The position numbers and the translations under genes are program-made. Below, piece by piece: positions 15,642-23,699 of a stretch of 37,206 nt of DNA. How positions within the stretch are numbered: the stretch's first letter is position 1; each line of letters starts with the position of its first letter. Source of the DNA: JAWXCB01 sp034440455. Its GTDB lineage: Bacteria > Bacteroidota > Bacteroidia > Chitinophagales > CAIOSU01. A model generated the notes under the pieces. It was given only the letters and a program-made list of their open reading frames with translations, was not told where the DNA came from and searched no databases. The stretch covers positions 1-37,206 of the forward strand of contig JAWXCB010000034.1 of assembly GCA_034440455.1 (NCBI GenBank), read 5' to 3'.

Positions 15642-17810
15642 TTATTGGAGGACTATTTTCCGGGTAACAAGGTTGTCACCCAGCAACACGCGCACGAAAT
15701 AGATTCCGGCAGATACTTCTTGCAAGTCAATGATTTTAGTTGATGTGCCCGATCTTTTTTCAGGCAATGATTCAGAAACTTTCTGTCCAAAAACATTCAC
15801 CACTTCAATTTGTATTTCCTGTTCGGTGGGTGTTTCAATGTGAAGCGTAAAACTTCGGCTGTTTGCATTTGGAAACAGAATGAGTTTGGTGAAATCATTC
15901 AAGTCATTTACGGAAGAAATAATTTGTGTGGAAAGCATTGCAGTGTCAGAGCAAATACCGTTACTCACAATAACTGTTATTTCGTCCTGTCCGATTCCAT
16001 TCCATTGAATGGTCACTCCGTATGTTCTCTGTCCAGTAATTATTTGCCCGCCCCCGCCCGTAACCAACCATTGATAGGTATATTGTGAATCGTTCACCAC
16101 AAAGTATCCAGATATAGTATTATCAATAGGGGAAGTATTGCCTGTAATGTTCCCAATATCAAATGGGACCGAAGGCTCACTCACACTAATTGAATCATCA
16201 ACAGTTGAATTATAACTGTCAGTAGCCGTTACGTTGTATATACTTGCCGATAATGCTGTGATGTTTTGTGTGGTGTTGCCATTTGACCATTGAAAAGTAT
16301 AAGGAGGCACTCCGCCACTCAAGCTCAAATTAATGCTGCCGTCATTTCCGCCAAGACAGGAAACATCAGATGTTGTCGCTGTAATTATTATCGGTGCAGC
16401 AGGACCAACTGTAAATTGTCCCATCATGCCGTTGTCTTCATGGCTGAGGATATGACAATGATACATGTAAGGCATTGTGGTGTCGCTGAAGTCAGCATAT
16501 TTGGTAATCACCTTCACCCCGCTTCGCGCAGGAATGAGCACAACATCTTTTCTGCCCTGCTCATTCAAAGGCGTGGACACCCCGTTTTTTTCAAGCACAT
16601 AAAAATGATTGCCATGAATGTGAAACGGATGCGCGACAAAGGTGAGATTTTCAATGTTCCAGATTTCAACGCTTTCCTGCTGCACGGAAAAATTCACCAC
16701 TTCCATGTCGAATTGCGCTCCATTGATAAAAAAATTACTCATGCTCATCATCGGCTGTGCGGTGAGGTCAAGAAAGCGCTGCGAAACACCTGTTTCATCC
16801 CACACCGTATTTGTTGTGAGCGCGGATGGAATAGTTGTCACCGGATTTGAAGTTGGTGCGGTGACATTGATTTGCAACACGTTGAAATCAATATCATCTA
16901 ATGGTCCCAATTGCATTCCCATCATCATTTCTCCGCCCGGATAACCCGTGGGAAATTCACTGGCATAAGTTTTCAGGAAAAGCGTGTCGCCCTGCTCGCC
17001 TGAGAAATCAACAAGAATTTCTGCGCGTTCGCCCGGGCTTAAATCCAAGCGCGACAATGCAACAGGCGTATCAAGCAAGCCCGCATCGGAGGTGATTTGG
17101 TGAAACGTGCGATTGTTATCAAAGCCAAAGCGGAAAAAGCGCATACTTGATGCATTCAGCAAACGTAAGCGCACCATCTGCGCAGGCGCATTCACCATGC
17201 CGTTGATGGTGCCGTTCACCAACACCGCATTATCGAATTCATCATTCACGATGATTTGTTTTGTGAGCGTATCGAATGTTTGAAATTGAAAAATGAGGGG
17301 AATGTCATCTACTCCATACGTTCTTGGCAGGGTGAGCGCAGCTTCCTCGCTATCACGCACGATGATTAATCCGGCTGCGCCCTTCACGACCTGCTCCATT
17401 GTTTTGCCGTGCGGGTGCGGATGATACCAATAGGTAGCCGCTTTATCCATCACTTTAAAATGCGCCATCCATGTTTCACTCGGTAAGATGAGTGAATGCG
17501 GTCCACCATCATGCATCGGATGCACGTGCAAGCCATGCCAATGCGTAGTTGTGGTATCGGCAAGTTGGTTCACCACCATTAACTCGACTATATCATTTTG
17601 GTTGAGGATGAGCGTAGGACCTAAATAACTTCCATTGTAGCCGATGGTATTCGTGCTGAATCCCGGATAAAATTGGGTTACGCTATCTTCAATCGTCAAG
17701 TAGAATGAAGTGCCCGAAAGCGTATCAGGAATTGGAATGAGTGTTTGCCCGAATGCAGTTGGACACGAAAGAGAAATAAAAAAAGAAAGAGCGATTAACA
17801 ACTTTTTCAT
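15642..17810 (-). CDS. Secreted multicopper oxidase with SprB-type repeat and T9SS sorting domain
   Basis: 722 codons. Signal peptide (MKKLLIALSFFISLSCPTAFG), then three cupredoxin domains to about residue 475. All four copper-ligand groups are present: THWHGLHVHP, YWYHPHPHGKTMEQV, HPFHIHGNHF and the T1/T2/T3 signature HCHILSHEDNGMMGQF. Met appears at the axial position, as in CotA/bilirubin-oxidase-like enzymes. Next comes an SprB-type repeat (SCLGGNDGSINLSLSGG to YNVTATDS) and a PKD-like domain. A final T9SS sorting domain (LFPNANSRSFTLHIETP, ending GIYFVRVLLGDNLVTRKIVLQ) completes the protein. It should oxidise phenolics or metal ions with reduction of O2 outside the cell; the substrate is unknown. 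It lies just upstream of, and on the same strand as, the sugar dehydrogenase gene, 50 bases apart. Confidence 0.93.
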   Translation of the reverse strand: MKKLLIALSFFISLSCPTAFGQTLIPIPDTLSGTSFYLTIEDSVTQFYPGFSTNTIGYNGSYLGPTLILNQNDIVELMVVNQLADTTTTHWHGLHVHPMHDGGPHSLILPSETWMAHFKVMDKAATYWYHPHPHGKTMEQVVKGAAGLIIVRDSEEAALTLPRTYGVDDIPLIFQFQTFDTLTKQIIVNDEFDNAVLVNGTINGMVNAPAQMVRLRLLNASSMRFFRFGFDNNRTFHQITSDAGLLDTPVALSRLDLSPGERAEILVDFSGEQGDTLFLKTYASEFPTGYPGGEMMMGMQLGPLDDIDFNVLQINVTAPTSNPVTTIPSALTTNTVWDETGVSQRFLDLTAQPMMSMSNFFINGAQFDMEVVNFSVQQESVEIWNIENLTFVAHPFHIHGNHFYVLEKNGVSTPLNEQGRKDVVLIPARSGVKVITKYADFSDTTMPYMYHCHILSHEDNGMMGQFTVGPAAPIIITATTSDVSCLGGNDGSINLSLSGGVPPYTFQWSNGNTTQNITALSASIYNVTATDSYNSTVDDSISVSEPSVPFDIGNITGNTSPIDNTISGYFVVNDSQYTYQWLVTGGGGQIITGQRTYGVTIQWNGIGQDEITVIVSNGICSDTAMLSTQIISSVNDLNDFTKLILFPNANSRSFTLHIETPTEQEIQIEVVNVFGQKVSESLPEKRSGTSTKIIDLQEVSAGIYFVRVLLGDNLVTRKIVLQ

Positions 17811-17958
17811 GCACCTGATTTATTGCTGATGAAATTAGGAAATCAATCGGGTTTAAAGTGCCGGATTAATGAGCATAGAAAGATTTCCAAAAAATAGATT
17901 TGCGTTTACGACAAACCACGACTACATTAAACTCTTGCAAGTTTTCTCGCTTCACAGG

Positions 17959-17992
17959 AGCCTGCCGATCAATGGCGGGCTTCTGCTTTTTT
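17959..17992 (+). terminator. Terminator-like hairpin in the esterase upstream region
   Basis: AGCCTGCC pairs with GGCGGGCT (8 bp, one G-U) around a 7-base loop, followed by TCTGC and six T residues. It points in the + direction, but the only gene behind it is transcribed the other way. It therefore either stops antisense transcription or acts in the esterase leader. The rest of the 255-base spacer has a perfect ATCGCTT-AAGCGAT palindrome near 18041-18055 and no gene I recognise. Confidence 0.45.
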
Positions 17993-18065
17993 AGCCAATC
18001 AACAATGGTTTGAATAACGGTAATTTGCCAGCTATTCCATCGCTTCAAGCGATAGAATCGCTACT

Positions 18066-18710
18066 ATGCAAGAACATCATCTCACGATTCCGAAAACCGC
18101 CCGCTATTATTCGCTGGGTGAAATTTCAAAAGACACAAATACTGTTTGGCTTGTCTGCCACGGCTATGCGCAGCTTGCCGGTGAGTTTATTAAAGAGTTT
18201 GAATCACTTGCTGCGAATGATGTTTTAATAATTGCTCCTGAGGCGCTCTCTAAATTTTATACAAAGGGCTTCTTTGGAACTGTTGGCGCAACATGGATGA
18301 CGAAAGAAGACCGGCTCAATGAGATAAAGGATTATATCAACTACCTGAATACCTTATTCCTGAAAATCAAAAGCGAAGTAAGCCCGACCGCACAAACGCA
18401 CATTCTCGGCTTTTCACAGGGATGCTCAACGATATGCAGATGGATTGCAGAGAAAAACCCAGCGTACGCAGCACTGTGGCTTTGCTCCGGCAGTATTCCC
18501 GATGATTTGGATTTCGCCAAATTCAAAAATGCAATTGAAAAAAGCCCCGCGCACTATCTGCTCGGCAATGCCGACCCATTTATTGGGGAAAAAGATGTGC
18601 TTGCCTTTGAAGAAAGAATTAAAGGGCATCAATTACCGTTGCAGGTTCACCGTTTCACAGGCGAGCATGTGCTGAACCTTCAACTTATACAGTCACTTGT
18701 TGGGAAGTAA
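18066..18710 (+). CDS. Alpha/beta-hydrolase, phospholipase/carboxylesterase-like esterase
   Basis: 214 codons, no signal peptide, so cytoplasmic. Oxyanion-side strand VWLVCHGYAQLAGEFIKEF, nucleophile elbow LGFSQGCSTICRW (Ser117 in GFSQG), acid in LLGNADPFIGE and His in FTGEHVLNLQ. This gives a complete Ser-Asp-His triad in the order of the YpfH/carboxylesterase family. The substrate is probably a small ester or acyl thioester; this is not determinable here. The ATG at 18066 gives a normal N-terminus. The gene is convergent with a GNAT gene and their 3' ends overlap by 18 bases. Confidence 0.88.
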   Translation: MQEHHLTIPKTARYYSLGEISKDTNTVWLVCHGYAQLAGEFIKEFESLAANDVLIIAPEALSKFYTKGFFGTVGATWMTKEDRLNEIKDYINYLNTLFLKIKSEVSPTAQTHILGFSQGCSTICRWIAEKNPAYAALWLCSGSIPDDLDFAKFKNAIEKSPAHYLLGNADPFIGEKDVLAFEERIKGHQLPLQVHRFTGEHVLNLQLIQSLVGK

Positions 18711-19148
18711 ATGTTTCACCATTCTGAAGTGAGGAATATTTACTTCGGTGAATTCATCGCCTTCTATTTGATAACCCTGCTTTAGGTAAAACGGTACCGC
18801 TACTTTTCGTGCGTTACATTCCATCATTGTGTAACCATTGTTGCGCGCATGTTCTTCTGAAAATTCTACAAGTTTTCTCCCGATGCCTGTTTTTTGCGCA
18901 GAGTCAACTACCGCCACCTGACGCATTTTCATGTTTGTCTTACTGACAGGTTTCAAGGCAAGCGTGGCGATTACTGTTTCGTTTTTTAAATAGACAAAAT
19001 GGAGCTGGTCGTTTTCTTTCAAAAGTTCTTCCTGCGTAAATGATAATCGAAGAGGAATGCGCAGAATTTTTGTTCTTAAATCAACCGCTTTCCAATACAG
19101 CGCTGAGTTGTGAAGAACAACTATCATTTTGTGTTCAGAAGCGGACAT
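18693..19148 (-). CDS. GNAT-family N-acetyltransferase
   Basis: 151 codons. The acetyl-CoA binding core is seen as MRQVAVVDSAQKTGIGRKLVEFSEEHA (beta4 and the Q/R-x-x-G-x-G/A pyrophosphate loop, here QKTGIG). YTMMECNARKVAVPFYLKQGYQIEGDEF, of the usual N..a..fY...Gf form, follows. Length is normal for a single-domain GNAT. The substrate is unknown; close relatives include ElaA-like and uncharacterised acetyltransferases. Its 3' end overlaps that of the convergent esterase gene. The start at 19148 is an ATG 66 bases from the divergent lipoprotein gene. Confidence 0.9.
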   Translation of the reverse strand: MSASEHKMIVVLHNSALYWKAVDLRTKILRIPLRLSFTQEELLKENDQLHFVYLKNETVIATLALKPVSKTNMKMRQVAVVDSAQKTGIGRKLVEFSEEHARNNGYTMMECNARKVAVPFYLKQGYQIEGDEFTEVNIPHFRMVKHLLPNK

Positions 19149-19214
19149 GGCGTGTCGTTTTTTGAGGAACGCAAATTATCTAAATTTGACGTTCAAAAAA
19201 TTTAAACACATTTT

Positions 19215-20093
19215 ATGCGCATCGCAAAAATTTCTCTTTTTTTGTTCGTTCTTGGTTTCAGCATCTTCAATCAAGGTTGCAAAGAAGAAGAGAACAATCC
19301 GCCAAAAGAGCCGCAACTGATTTTTAAATTCAAATTCGACTCCACACAAACCCGCCTTAACAACATCGGACAATCTTCGCCTGTGCCTGTTGGCAATGCA
19401 GGTCAATCGCCCCGCTTCAATGGAATGAGTGCGCATTATATTGAACTGAGTCAAGGTATCCATACATTGGTGGGCAGCGGTGAAGTGTTATATGTAGGTG
19501 AGCAAACCACTGCGGGTGGCGACACGGCAATCAGGTTTGAGGGGGAGACAATAGTAGGAGAGGGCGAAACCTTTTTCTCCGTTCCATTGAAAGATGTTTC
19601 ACCCGGCACGTTTGAATACCTGCGCGTGTCGCTTGCTTATCAGAATTATGATGTGGACATGTTTGCCGTGATTTCCCTCACGGGAACAATCGCTTCTTTT
19701 GTCGGATTCAATACCTACATCAACTCCTATACTGTGAAAGACAGTAGCGTAATTGTCAATGGAAACCGCTTGCAAGGATATTGGGCATTTGAAACAGGTG
19801 GCTCACCTGTCCCGGTAGAAGTGCAGTCAGGACAAGCGCCCGGCACCACCGTTGTAAATCCTCTTTTTGCAACTTCGCCTATTCCGGCAGGCTCGTGTTT
19901 GGTTACGGGCGAGTTTGATAGTCCGCTTATAATAACGGGAGATGAAACCGAAGACATCATTATTACCGTTTCGCTTTCCACAAACAAAAGTTTCGAGTGG
20001 GTGGACACAAATCCTAATGGAATATGGGAGCCGCTTGCCGGAGAAGCTGTGGTTGATATGGGATTGCGCGGATTGAATCCTATTGTAGAATAA
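19215..20093 (+). CDS. Hypothetical lipoprotein with MbnP-like beta-rich layout
   Basis: 292 codons. N-terminal lipoprotein signal (FSIFNQGC, Cys22) followed by an acidic EEEN linker. The mature protein is beta-rich: LIFKFKFDSTQTRLNN, NGMSAHYIELSQ, TLVGSGEVLYVG, RFEGETIVGEGETFFSVPL and PGTFEYLRVSLAYQNYDV. I see no catalytic motif. The 'F.F...Q.R.' opening and later segments recall Bacteroidota surface lipoproteins of unknown function; the MbnP comparison is only structural intuition. An exact TAnnTTTG box (TAAATTTG, 19181-19188) lies 27 bases before the ATG. A strong terminator follows the stop codon by four bases, so it is probably monocistronic. Confidence 0.75.
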   Translation: MRIAKISLFLFVLGFSIFNQGCKEEENNPPKEPQLIFKFKFDSTQTRLNNIGQSSPVPVGNAGQSPRFNGMSAHYIELSQGIHTLVGSGEVLYVGEQTTAGGDTAIRFEGETIVGEGETFFSVPLKDVSPGTFEYLRVSLAYQNYDVDMFAVISLTGTIASFVGFNTYINSYTVKDSSVIVNGNRLQGYWAFETGGSPVPVEVQSGQAPGTTVVNPLFATSPIPAGSCLVTGEFDSPLIITGDETEDIIITVSLSTNKSFEWVDTNPNGIWEPLAGEAVVDMGLRGLNPIVE

Positions 20094-20096
20094 AAA

Positions 20097-20122
20097 AAGC
20101 CGCTCCAGTTAGGAAGCGGCTT
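20097..20122 (+). terminator. Rho-independent-type terminator after the lipoprotein gene
   Basis: AAGCCGCT pairs with AGCGGCTT (8 bp, extended by CC/GG across a bulged A) around an AGTTA loop, followed by the T/C-rich tract CTTCTT. It starts four bases after the TAA at 20091-20093. Confidence 0.75.
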
Positions 20123-20243
20123 CTTCTTGAGGAAAAAAGGGGTTATCGTTCGTGTCCTTTGACGCTGAATCTTAATCCAAAATACAAGATTCCTTTCATT
20201 CAAAGAAATTTCAGGGAATTTATTTTCAAATAGTTTTGCACAG

Positions 20244-20447
20244 ATGGGTATCAAGAAATTCCTCACCCCGAAATGGGTTGACCGCTATGCCGACATTTAT
20301 CGTCAGGAGGGTTTCAAGGGCGTAATAAAGAAAGGCGGATGGAAATTGGTTGTCGCATTTTTTCTCTTCTATCTTATTCGCGATTCTATTTTGTATTTGC
20401 TCATTCCATTTTTAATTGCACGAGGGTTATGGGATGGATGTAATTGA
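20244..20447 (+). CDS. Small membrane protein, 67 residues, unknown function
   Basis: Soluble basic N-terminal half (FLTPKWVDRYADIYRQEGF, then GVIKKGG) followed by one strongly hydrophobic segment or hairpin (LVVAFFLFYLIRDSILYLLIPFLIARGL). The ATG and the composition are natural. The stop codon TGA (20445-20447) is immediately followed by the stop of the convergent enoyl-CoA hydratase gene, with no spacer, which favours it being a real gene. I recognise no family. Confidence 0.6.
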   Translation: MGIKKFLTPKWVDRYADIYRQEGFKGVIKKGGWKLVVAFFLFYLIRDSILYLLIPFLIARGLWDGCN

Positions 20448-21227
20448 TTATTTCCCTTTGAAATCAGGTTTACGTTTATCAACAAACGCGCTCATTCCTT
20501 CCTTCTGATCTTCTGAGGCGAAAAGCATGTAAAAGTTTTTTCGTTCAAACTGCAAGCCTTCTTCCAGCGAGCCGCTGTAGGATTGCAACACTGCTTCTTT
20601 TCCCATTCGTACTGCTATGGGGGACATGGCGGCAATTTCTTTTGCAAGTTTCACTGCTTCACTCAAGTATAATTCAACAGGCACGATTCTGTTAATCAGT
20701 CCCATGCGTAATGCTTCTTCGGCATTGATAAATTTTCCAGTTAACACTAATTCCATCGCTCGCGCTTTGCCAACGGCTCGCGTGAGGCGTTGTGTGCCGC
20801 CCGCTCCGGGTATCACGCCAATTTTAATTTCAGGCTGCCCAAACTGCGCGCTTTCAGACGCAATTATCATATCACAAGTCATGGCAAGTTCGCAACCCCC
20901 GCCCAACGCAAATCCTGATACTGCCGCGATGATTGGCTTCTTTGTTTTTTTGATTTGGTCCCATGTGGTGAACTGGTCAATTTTCACCATGTCAATTGCA
21001 GACCGGTCTGCCATTTCTTTAATATCTGCGCCTGCGGCAAACGCTCTTTCATTTCCCGTCAATACGATCACGCGCACTTCTTCATCATCGTCAAGCGCTT
21101 TGAGTGCATCGCGCAGTTCTTCCATCAGTTTGCGATTCAGCGCATTCAGTTCTTTTGGGCGGTTAAAGCGCACCAGCGCAATGTGTTTATCATACTGCGA
21201 TTCAACAAGAAGATTTTCAAATTGCAT
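20448..21227 (-). CDS. Enoyl-CoA hydratase/isomerase family protein
   Basis: 259 codons, normal crotonase length. CoA-binding and oxyanion motifs: ALNALNRKLMEEL, AFAAGADIKEM (first oxyanion hole), GFALGGGCELAMTCD (second hole with the first catalytic Glu) and FGQPEIKIGVIPGAGGTQRL (second catalytic Glu). AMELVLTGKFINAEEALRMGL follows. Both glutamates are present, so hydration of short-chain enoyl-CoA, as in butanoate or fatty-acid degradation, is likely. No other beta-oxidation gene is nearby. It is divergent from the sulfur/heme cluster, and the spacer holds the promoter and leader of that cluster. Confidence 0.93.
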   Translation of the reverse strand: MQFENLLVESQYDKHIALVRFNRPKELNALNRKLMEELRDALKALDDDEEVRVIVLTGNERAFAAGADIKEMADRSAIDMVKIDQFTTWDQIKKTKKPIIAAVSGFALGGGCELAMTCDMIIASESAQFGQPEIKIGVIPGAGGTQRLTRAVGKARAMELVLTGKFINAEEALRMGLINRIVPVELYLSEAVKLAKEIAAMSPIAVRMGKEAVLQSYSGSLEEGLQFERKNFYMLFASEDQKEGMSAFVDKRKPDFKGK

Positions 21228-21309
21228 TCTATTTATGTTTTCAGCGAAAATAGAAATTTTAGGAATCCTTCTTTCTTGATTTTCAAAGTCAAATGGCTTA
21301 AAATAAATT

Positions 21310-21341
21310 TTTGCTTTTTCCTTTATACCGCCTTACCTTTG
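21310..21341 (+). promoter_or_regulatory. Consensus Bacteroidota promoter of the sulfur/heme cluster
   Basis: TTTG at 21310-21313 and TACCTTTG at 21334-21341 (exact TAnnTTTG) are separated by 20 bases, close to the phylum consensus. The expected start of transcription lies about 4-7 bases after the -7 box, at or next to the ATG of the Cys-rich leader ORF at 21348. The leader may thus be translated from an RNA with almost no untranslated 5' end. Confidence 0.7.
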
Positions 21342-21347
21342 CTATCA

Positions 21348-21422
21348 ATGAAACCATTCCTCCCAATCCCTGCATGTTGTTGCTGTTGTTGTATGAATAC
21401 ATCGGGAAGGATGTGTGTGTAG
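21348..21422 (+). CDS. Cysteine-run leader peptide, 24 residues
   Basis: ATG-TAG frame: MKPFLPIPA, then six consecutive Cys codons (TGT TGT TGC TGT TGT TGT, 21375-21392), then MNTSGRMCV. Seven of 24 residues are Cys. The ORF lies directly after a consensus promoter and before a strong intrinsic terminator, with the sulfite reductase gene beyond. Such a run of one amino acid in a short ORF is the hallmark of attenuation leaders: translation stalls when charged tRNA-Cys is scarce. Cysteine is the end product of the pathway encoded downstream. Inference: a sensor peptide, not a functional protein. It is too short for routine gene callers. Confidence 0.8.
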   Translation: MKPFLPIPACCCCCCMNTSGRMCV

Positions 21423-21485
21423 TGCGATTTGGAGATTAAAAGAAAAAACACAAAGCCTTCTCGGTAATAACCGGAAGGCTTTTTT
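21401..21485 (+). promoter_or_regulatory. Attenuator: mutually exclusive antiterminator and terminator hairpins
   Basis: Terminator: 21452-21460 pairs with 21474-21482 (9 bp) and 21462-21465 with 21470-21473 (4 bp). T21461 is bulged, the loop is AATA, and TTTTTT ends at 21485. Antiterminator: ATCGGGAAGG (21401-21410, inside leader codons 18-21) pairs with CCTTCTCGGT (21456-21465), 10 bp with two G-U pairs and no bulge, removing the terminator's 5' arm. A ribosome stalled on the first Cys codons leaves 21401-21410 free, so read-through is expected. A ribosome that reaches the stop at 21420-21422 covers it, so termination is expected. Confidence 0.72.
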
Positions 21486-21548
21486 AGTTTAATAACATAC
21501 TGCTTTTATCCCTTCAGATGAAAGCAGTAAAAAATAAAACCAGTCAAA

Positions 21549-23699
21549 ATGAGCGACCTGCATTTAAACGGAAACATTAACAAGGATGCGAAAAAAGACA
21601 TCCTTGACATGAATCAAAAGATTCAAAAATTTCGCACGGGAGAAATCCCTGAGGATAAGTTCAAGCACTTTCGCCTCACACGCGGAGTGTATGGGCAGCG
21701 CCAACTTGGCGTGCAGATGATTCGCATCAAAATTCCTTATGGTCGCATGACGGCTAACCAACTGATTAAGATGGCGGATGTTTCAGAAAAGTATGCAACA
21801 GGAAATCTGCATCTCACAACGCGACAGGACATCCAAATCCATTATGTGAAATTGGAAAACAGTCCCCTTGTGTGGGCTGAATTAGAGGAGGAAAATATTA
21901 CGCTGCGCGAAGCATGCGGCAATACTGTGCGCAACGTAACCGGTTCTTCGGCTGCGGGCATTGAGCCAAAAGAGTTATTTGACATTTCTCCTCATGCAGA
22001 AGCATTTACACGCTACTTCCTGCGCAATCCGATTTGTCAGGACATGGGACGCAAATTCAAAGTTGCCTTTTCATCGAATGATGCGGATTCCGGCTTTACC
22101 TATTTCCATGACCTGGGATTTATTCCGCGCAAAATAATGATTGATGGCAAAGAAGTGTTGGGCTTTAAAGTATTGATTGGCGGTGGTTTGGGAGCGCAGG
22201 CGATTGTAGCGCAGGTTGCGTATGAATTTCTTCCTCTCGATGAATACATTCCGTTTGCAGAAGCTGTGTTGCGTGTGTTTGACCGCAACGGTGAGCGCGC
22301 AAAGCGCCACAAGGCGAGAATCAAATTTTTGATTCAGAAAATCGGCTTGCCTGCTTTTCTGAAATTGGTAGAAGAAGAACGTCATTCGCTGAAGAATAAA
22401 AAATATGTAGTAGAAGAATCGTTCAATTTTCCGGTGCAACTTCCGCCTGCATACATCGGCAATGGCGTAAAGCCGCATGATGAAAATAAATTTCAACGGT
22501 GGGTAAAAACAAACACGTTTGAGCAAAAGCAGAAGGGGTTTTATGGCGTGTGGCTAAAAGTGCAAACCGGAGATATTTCACATACCAATGCCCGCATTCT
22601 TGCCGCAATGGTAAAGAACTATGCTGCTGATGATATGCGCGTCACGGTGAATCAGGGTTTGCTGCTGCGTTATGCGAAGCCCGAAGTTTTCCCCGCATTA
22701 TTCAATGAGTTGGATGCAATCGGACTTGCAGAGCCGGGTTTTGATTCAACGCATGATGTTACAACTTGCCCCGGCACAGACACGTGCAATCTTGGCGTAA
22801 CGAACAGCATGGAACTTGCGCGCGTATTGGAGCGCGTACTGAAAGAAGAATATGAAGATTTGATTTACGACCATGACGTGCACATTAAAATCAGCGGTTG
22901 CATGAATTCATGCGGACAACACATGGGCGCGCAAATCGGATTTCACGGCAGCAGCATAAAGAAAGGTGAGCTTGTTGCTCCCGCAATGCAAATTGTGCTG
23001 GGCGGTGGCGTTGACCCAGACGGAACAGGATATGTTGCCGACAAAATCGTGAAAGTGCCTACGAAAAAAGTGCCCGATGCGCTGCGCAGACTGCTGAACG
23101 ATTTTGAAGAACAAGCAGTTGACGGTGAATATTTCAACGCATACTTCCGCAGGAAGGGCGACAAATATTTTTACCAAATGCTCAAGCCGCTTGCAGAATA
23201 CGAATACAAACAAGATGATTTTATGGATTGGGGACATGTTGAAACGTATGAGCAGGCAATCGGGGTGGGAGAGTGCGCAGGTATCACGCTTGATGTGATT
23301 TCCACTGTAATTAGTGAATCAGCAGAAAAGTTTGAGTGGGCGAAAGAAGGCTTTGCGGAAAAAGCGTTTGCGGATTCGATTTACAACAGCTACAACACCT
23401 TTGTAATTGGCGCAAAGGCAACCTTGTTGAGTAAAGACATTCAGTGCAATACGCAAGCAGGCATCGTTCGCGACTTTAATGAAAAATTAGTGAAGACCGG
23501 AATTTTTCCGCTGGGCGCTGATTTCGATGAACTCGTGTATCAAATTAACAAGAACGAACCGACTGAAGAGTTTGCGAAAAAATATCTCGAAGATGCTTTT
23601 TCATTTTTAGAAAAAGTGAAAACATTCCGCGCAGAGCAACTTGGAGTTGACAAGTCGCAAATTGATAAACAAGTGGTTTCAACTTATTACAAAGCATGA
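21549..23699 (+). CDS. Siroheme [4Fe-4S] sulfite (nitrite/sulfite) reductase hemoprotein
   Basis: 716 codons. Reduces sulfite to sulfide with six electrons for cysteine synthesis; nitrite reduction is an alternative activity of the family. Two tandem ferredoxin-like and siroheme-binding half-domains are visible: FRLTRGVYGQRQ, NLHLTTRQDIQIHY and EACGNTVRNVTGSSAAG. The cluster/siroheme cysteines are complete: TCPGTDTC (Cys407, Cys413) and SGCMNSC (Cys451, Cys455). After about residue 560 comes a C-terminal helical extension of some 150 residues, found in many Bacteroidota homologues, of unknown role. It is the first structural gene behind the Cys leader attenuator; its ATG is 63 bases after the T tract. 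The stop overlaps the next start (ATGA). Siroheme for it would be made by the next two genes, and the sulfite by cysH further on. Confidence 0.93.
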   Translation: MSDLHLNGNINKDAKKDILDMNQKIQKFRTGEIPEDKFKHFRLTRGVYGQRQLGVQMIRIKIPYGRMTANQLIKMADVSEKYATGNLHLTTRQDIQIHYVKLENSPLVWAELEEENITLREACGNTVRNVTGSSAAGIEPKELFDISPHAEAFTRYFLRNPICQDMGRKFKVAFSSNDADSGFTYFHDLGFIPRKIMIDGKEVLGFKVLIGGGLGAQAIVAQVAYEFLPLDEYIPFAEAVLRVFDRNGERAKRHKARIKFLIQKIGLPAFLKLVEEERHSLKNKKYVVEESFNFPVQLPPAYIGNGVKPHDENKFQRWVKTNTFEQKQKGFYGVWLKVQTGDISHTNARILAAMVKNYAADDMRVTVNQGLLLRYAKPEVFPALFNELDAIGLAEPGFDSTHDVTTCPGTDTCNLGVTNSMELARVLERVLKEEYEDLIYDHDVHIKISGCMNSCGQHMGAQIGFHGSSIKKGELVAPAMQIVLGGGVDPDGTGYVADKIVKVPTKKVPDALRRLLNDFEEQAVDGEYFNAYFRRKGDKYFYQMLKPLAEYEYKQDDFMDWGHVETYEQAIGVGECAGITLDVISTVISESAEKFEWAKEGFAEKAFADSIYNSYNTFVIGAKATLLSKDIQCNTQAGIVRDFNEKLVKTGIFPLGADFDELVYQINKNEPTEEFAKKYLEDAFSFLEKVKTFRAEQLGVDKSQIDKQVVSTYYKA

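Noticed and set aside
17866..18048. 60-codon minus-strand ORF upstream of the multicopper oxidase
   Set aside because: Has a protein-like stretch (AIDRQAPVKRENLQEF) and could be a transposase remnant, but I recognise no family and the hairpin at 17959-17992 explains part of it; not annotated as a gene.
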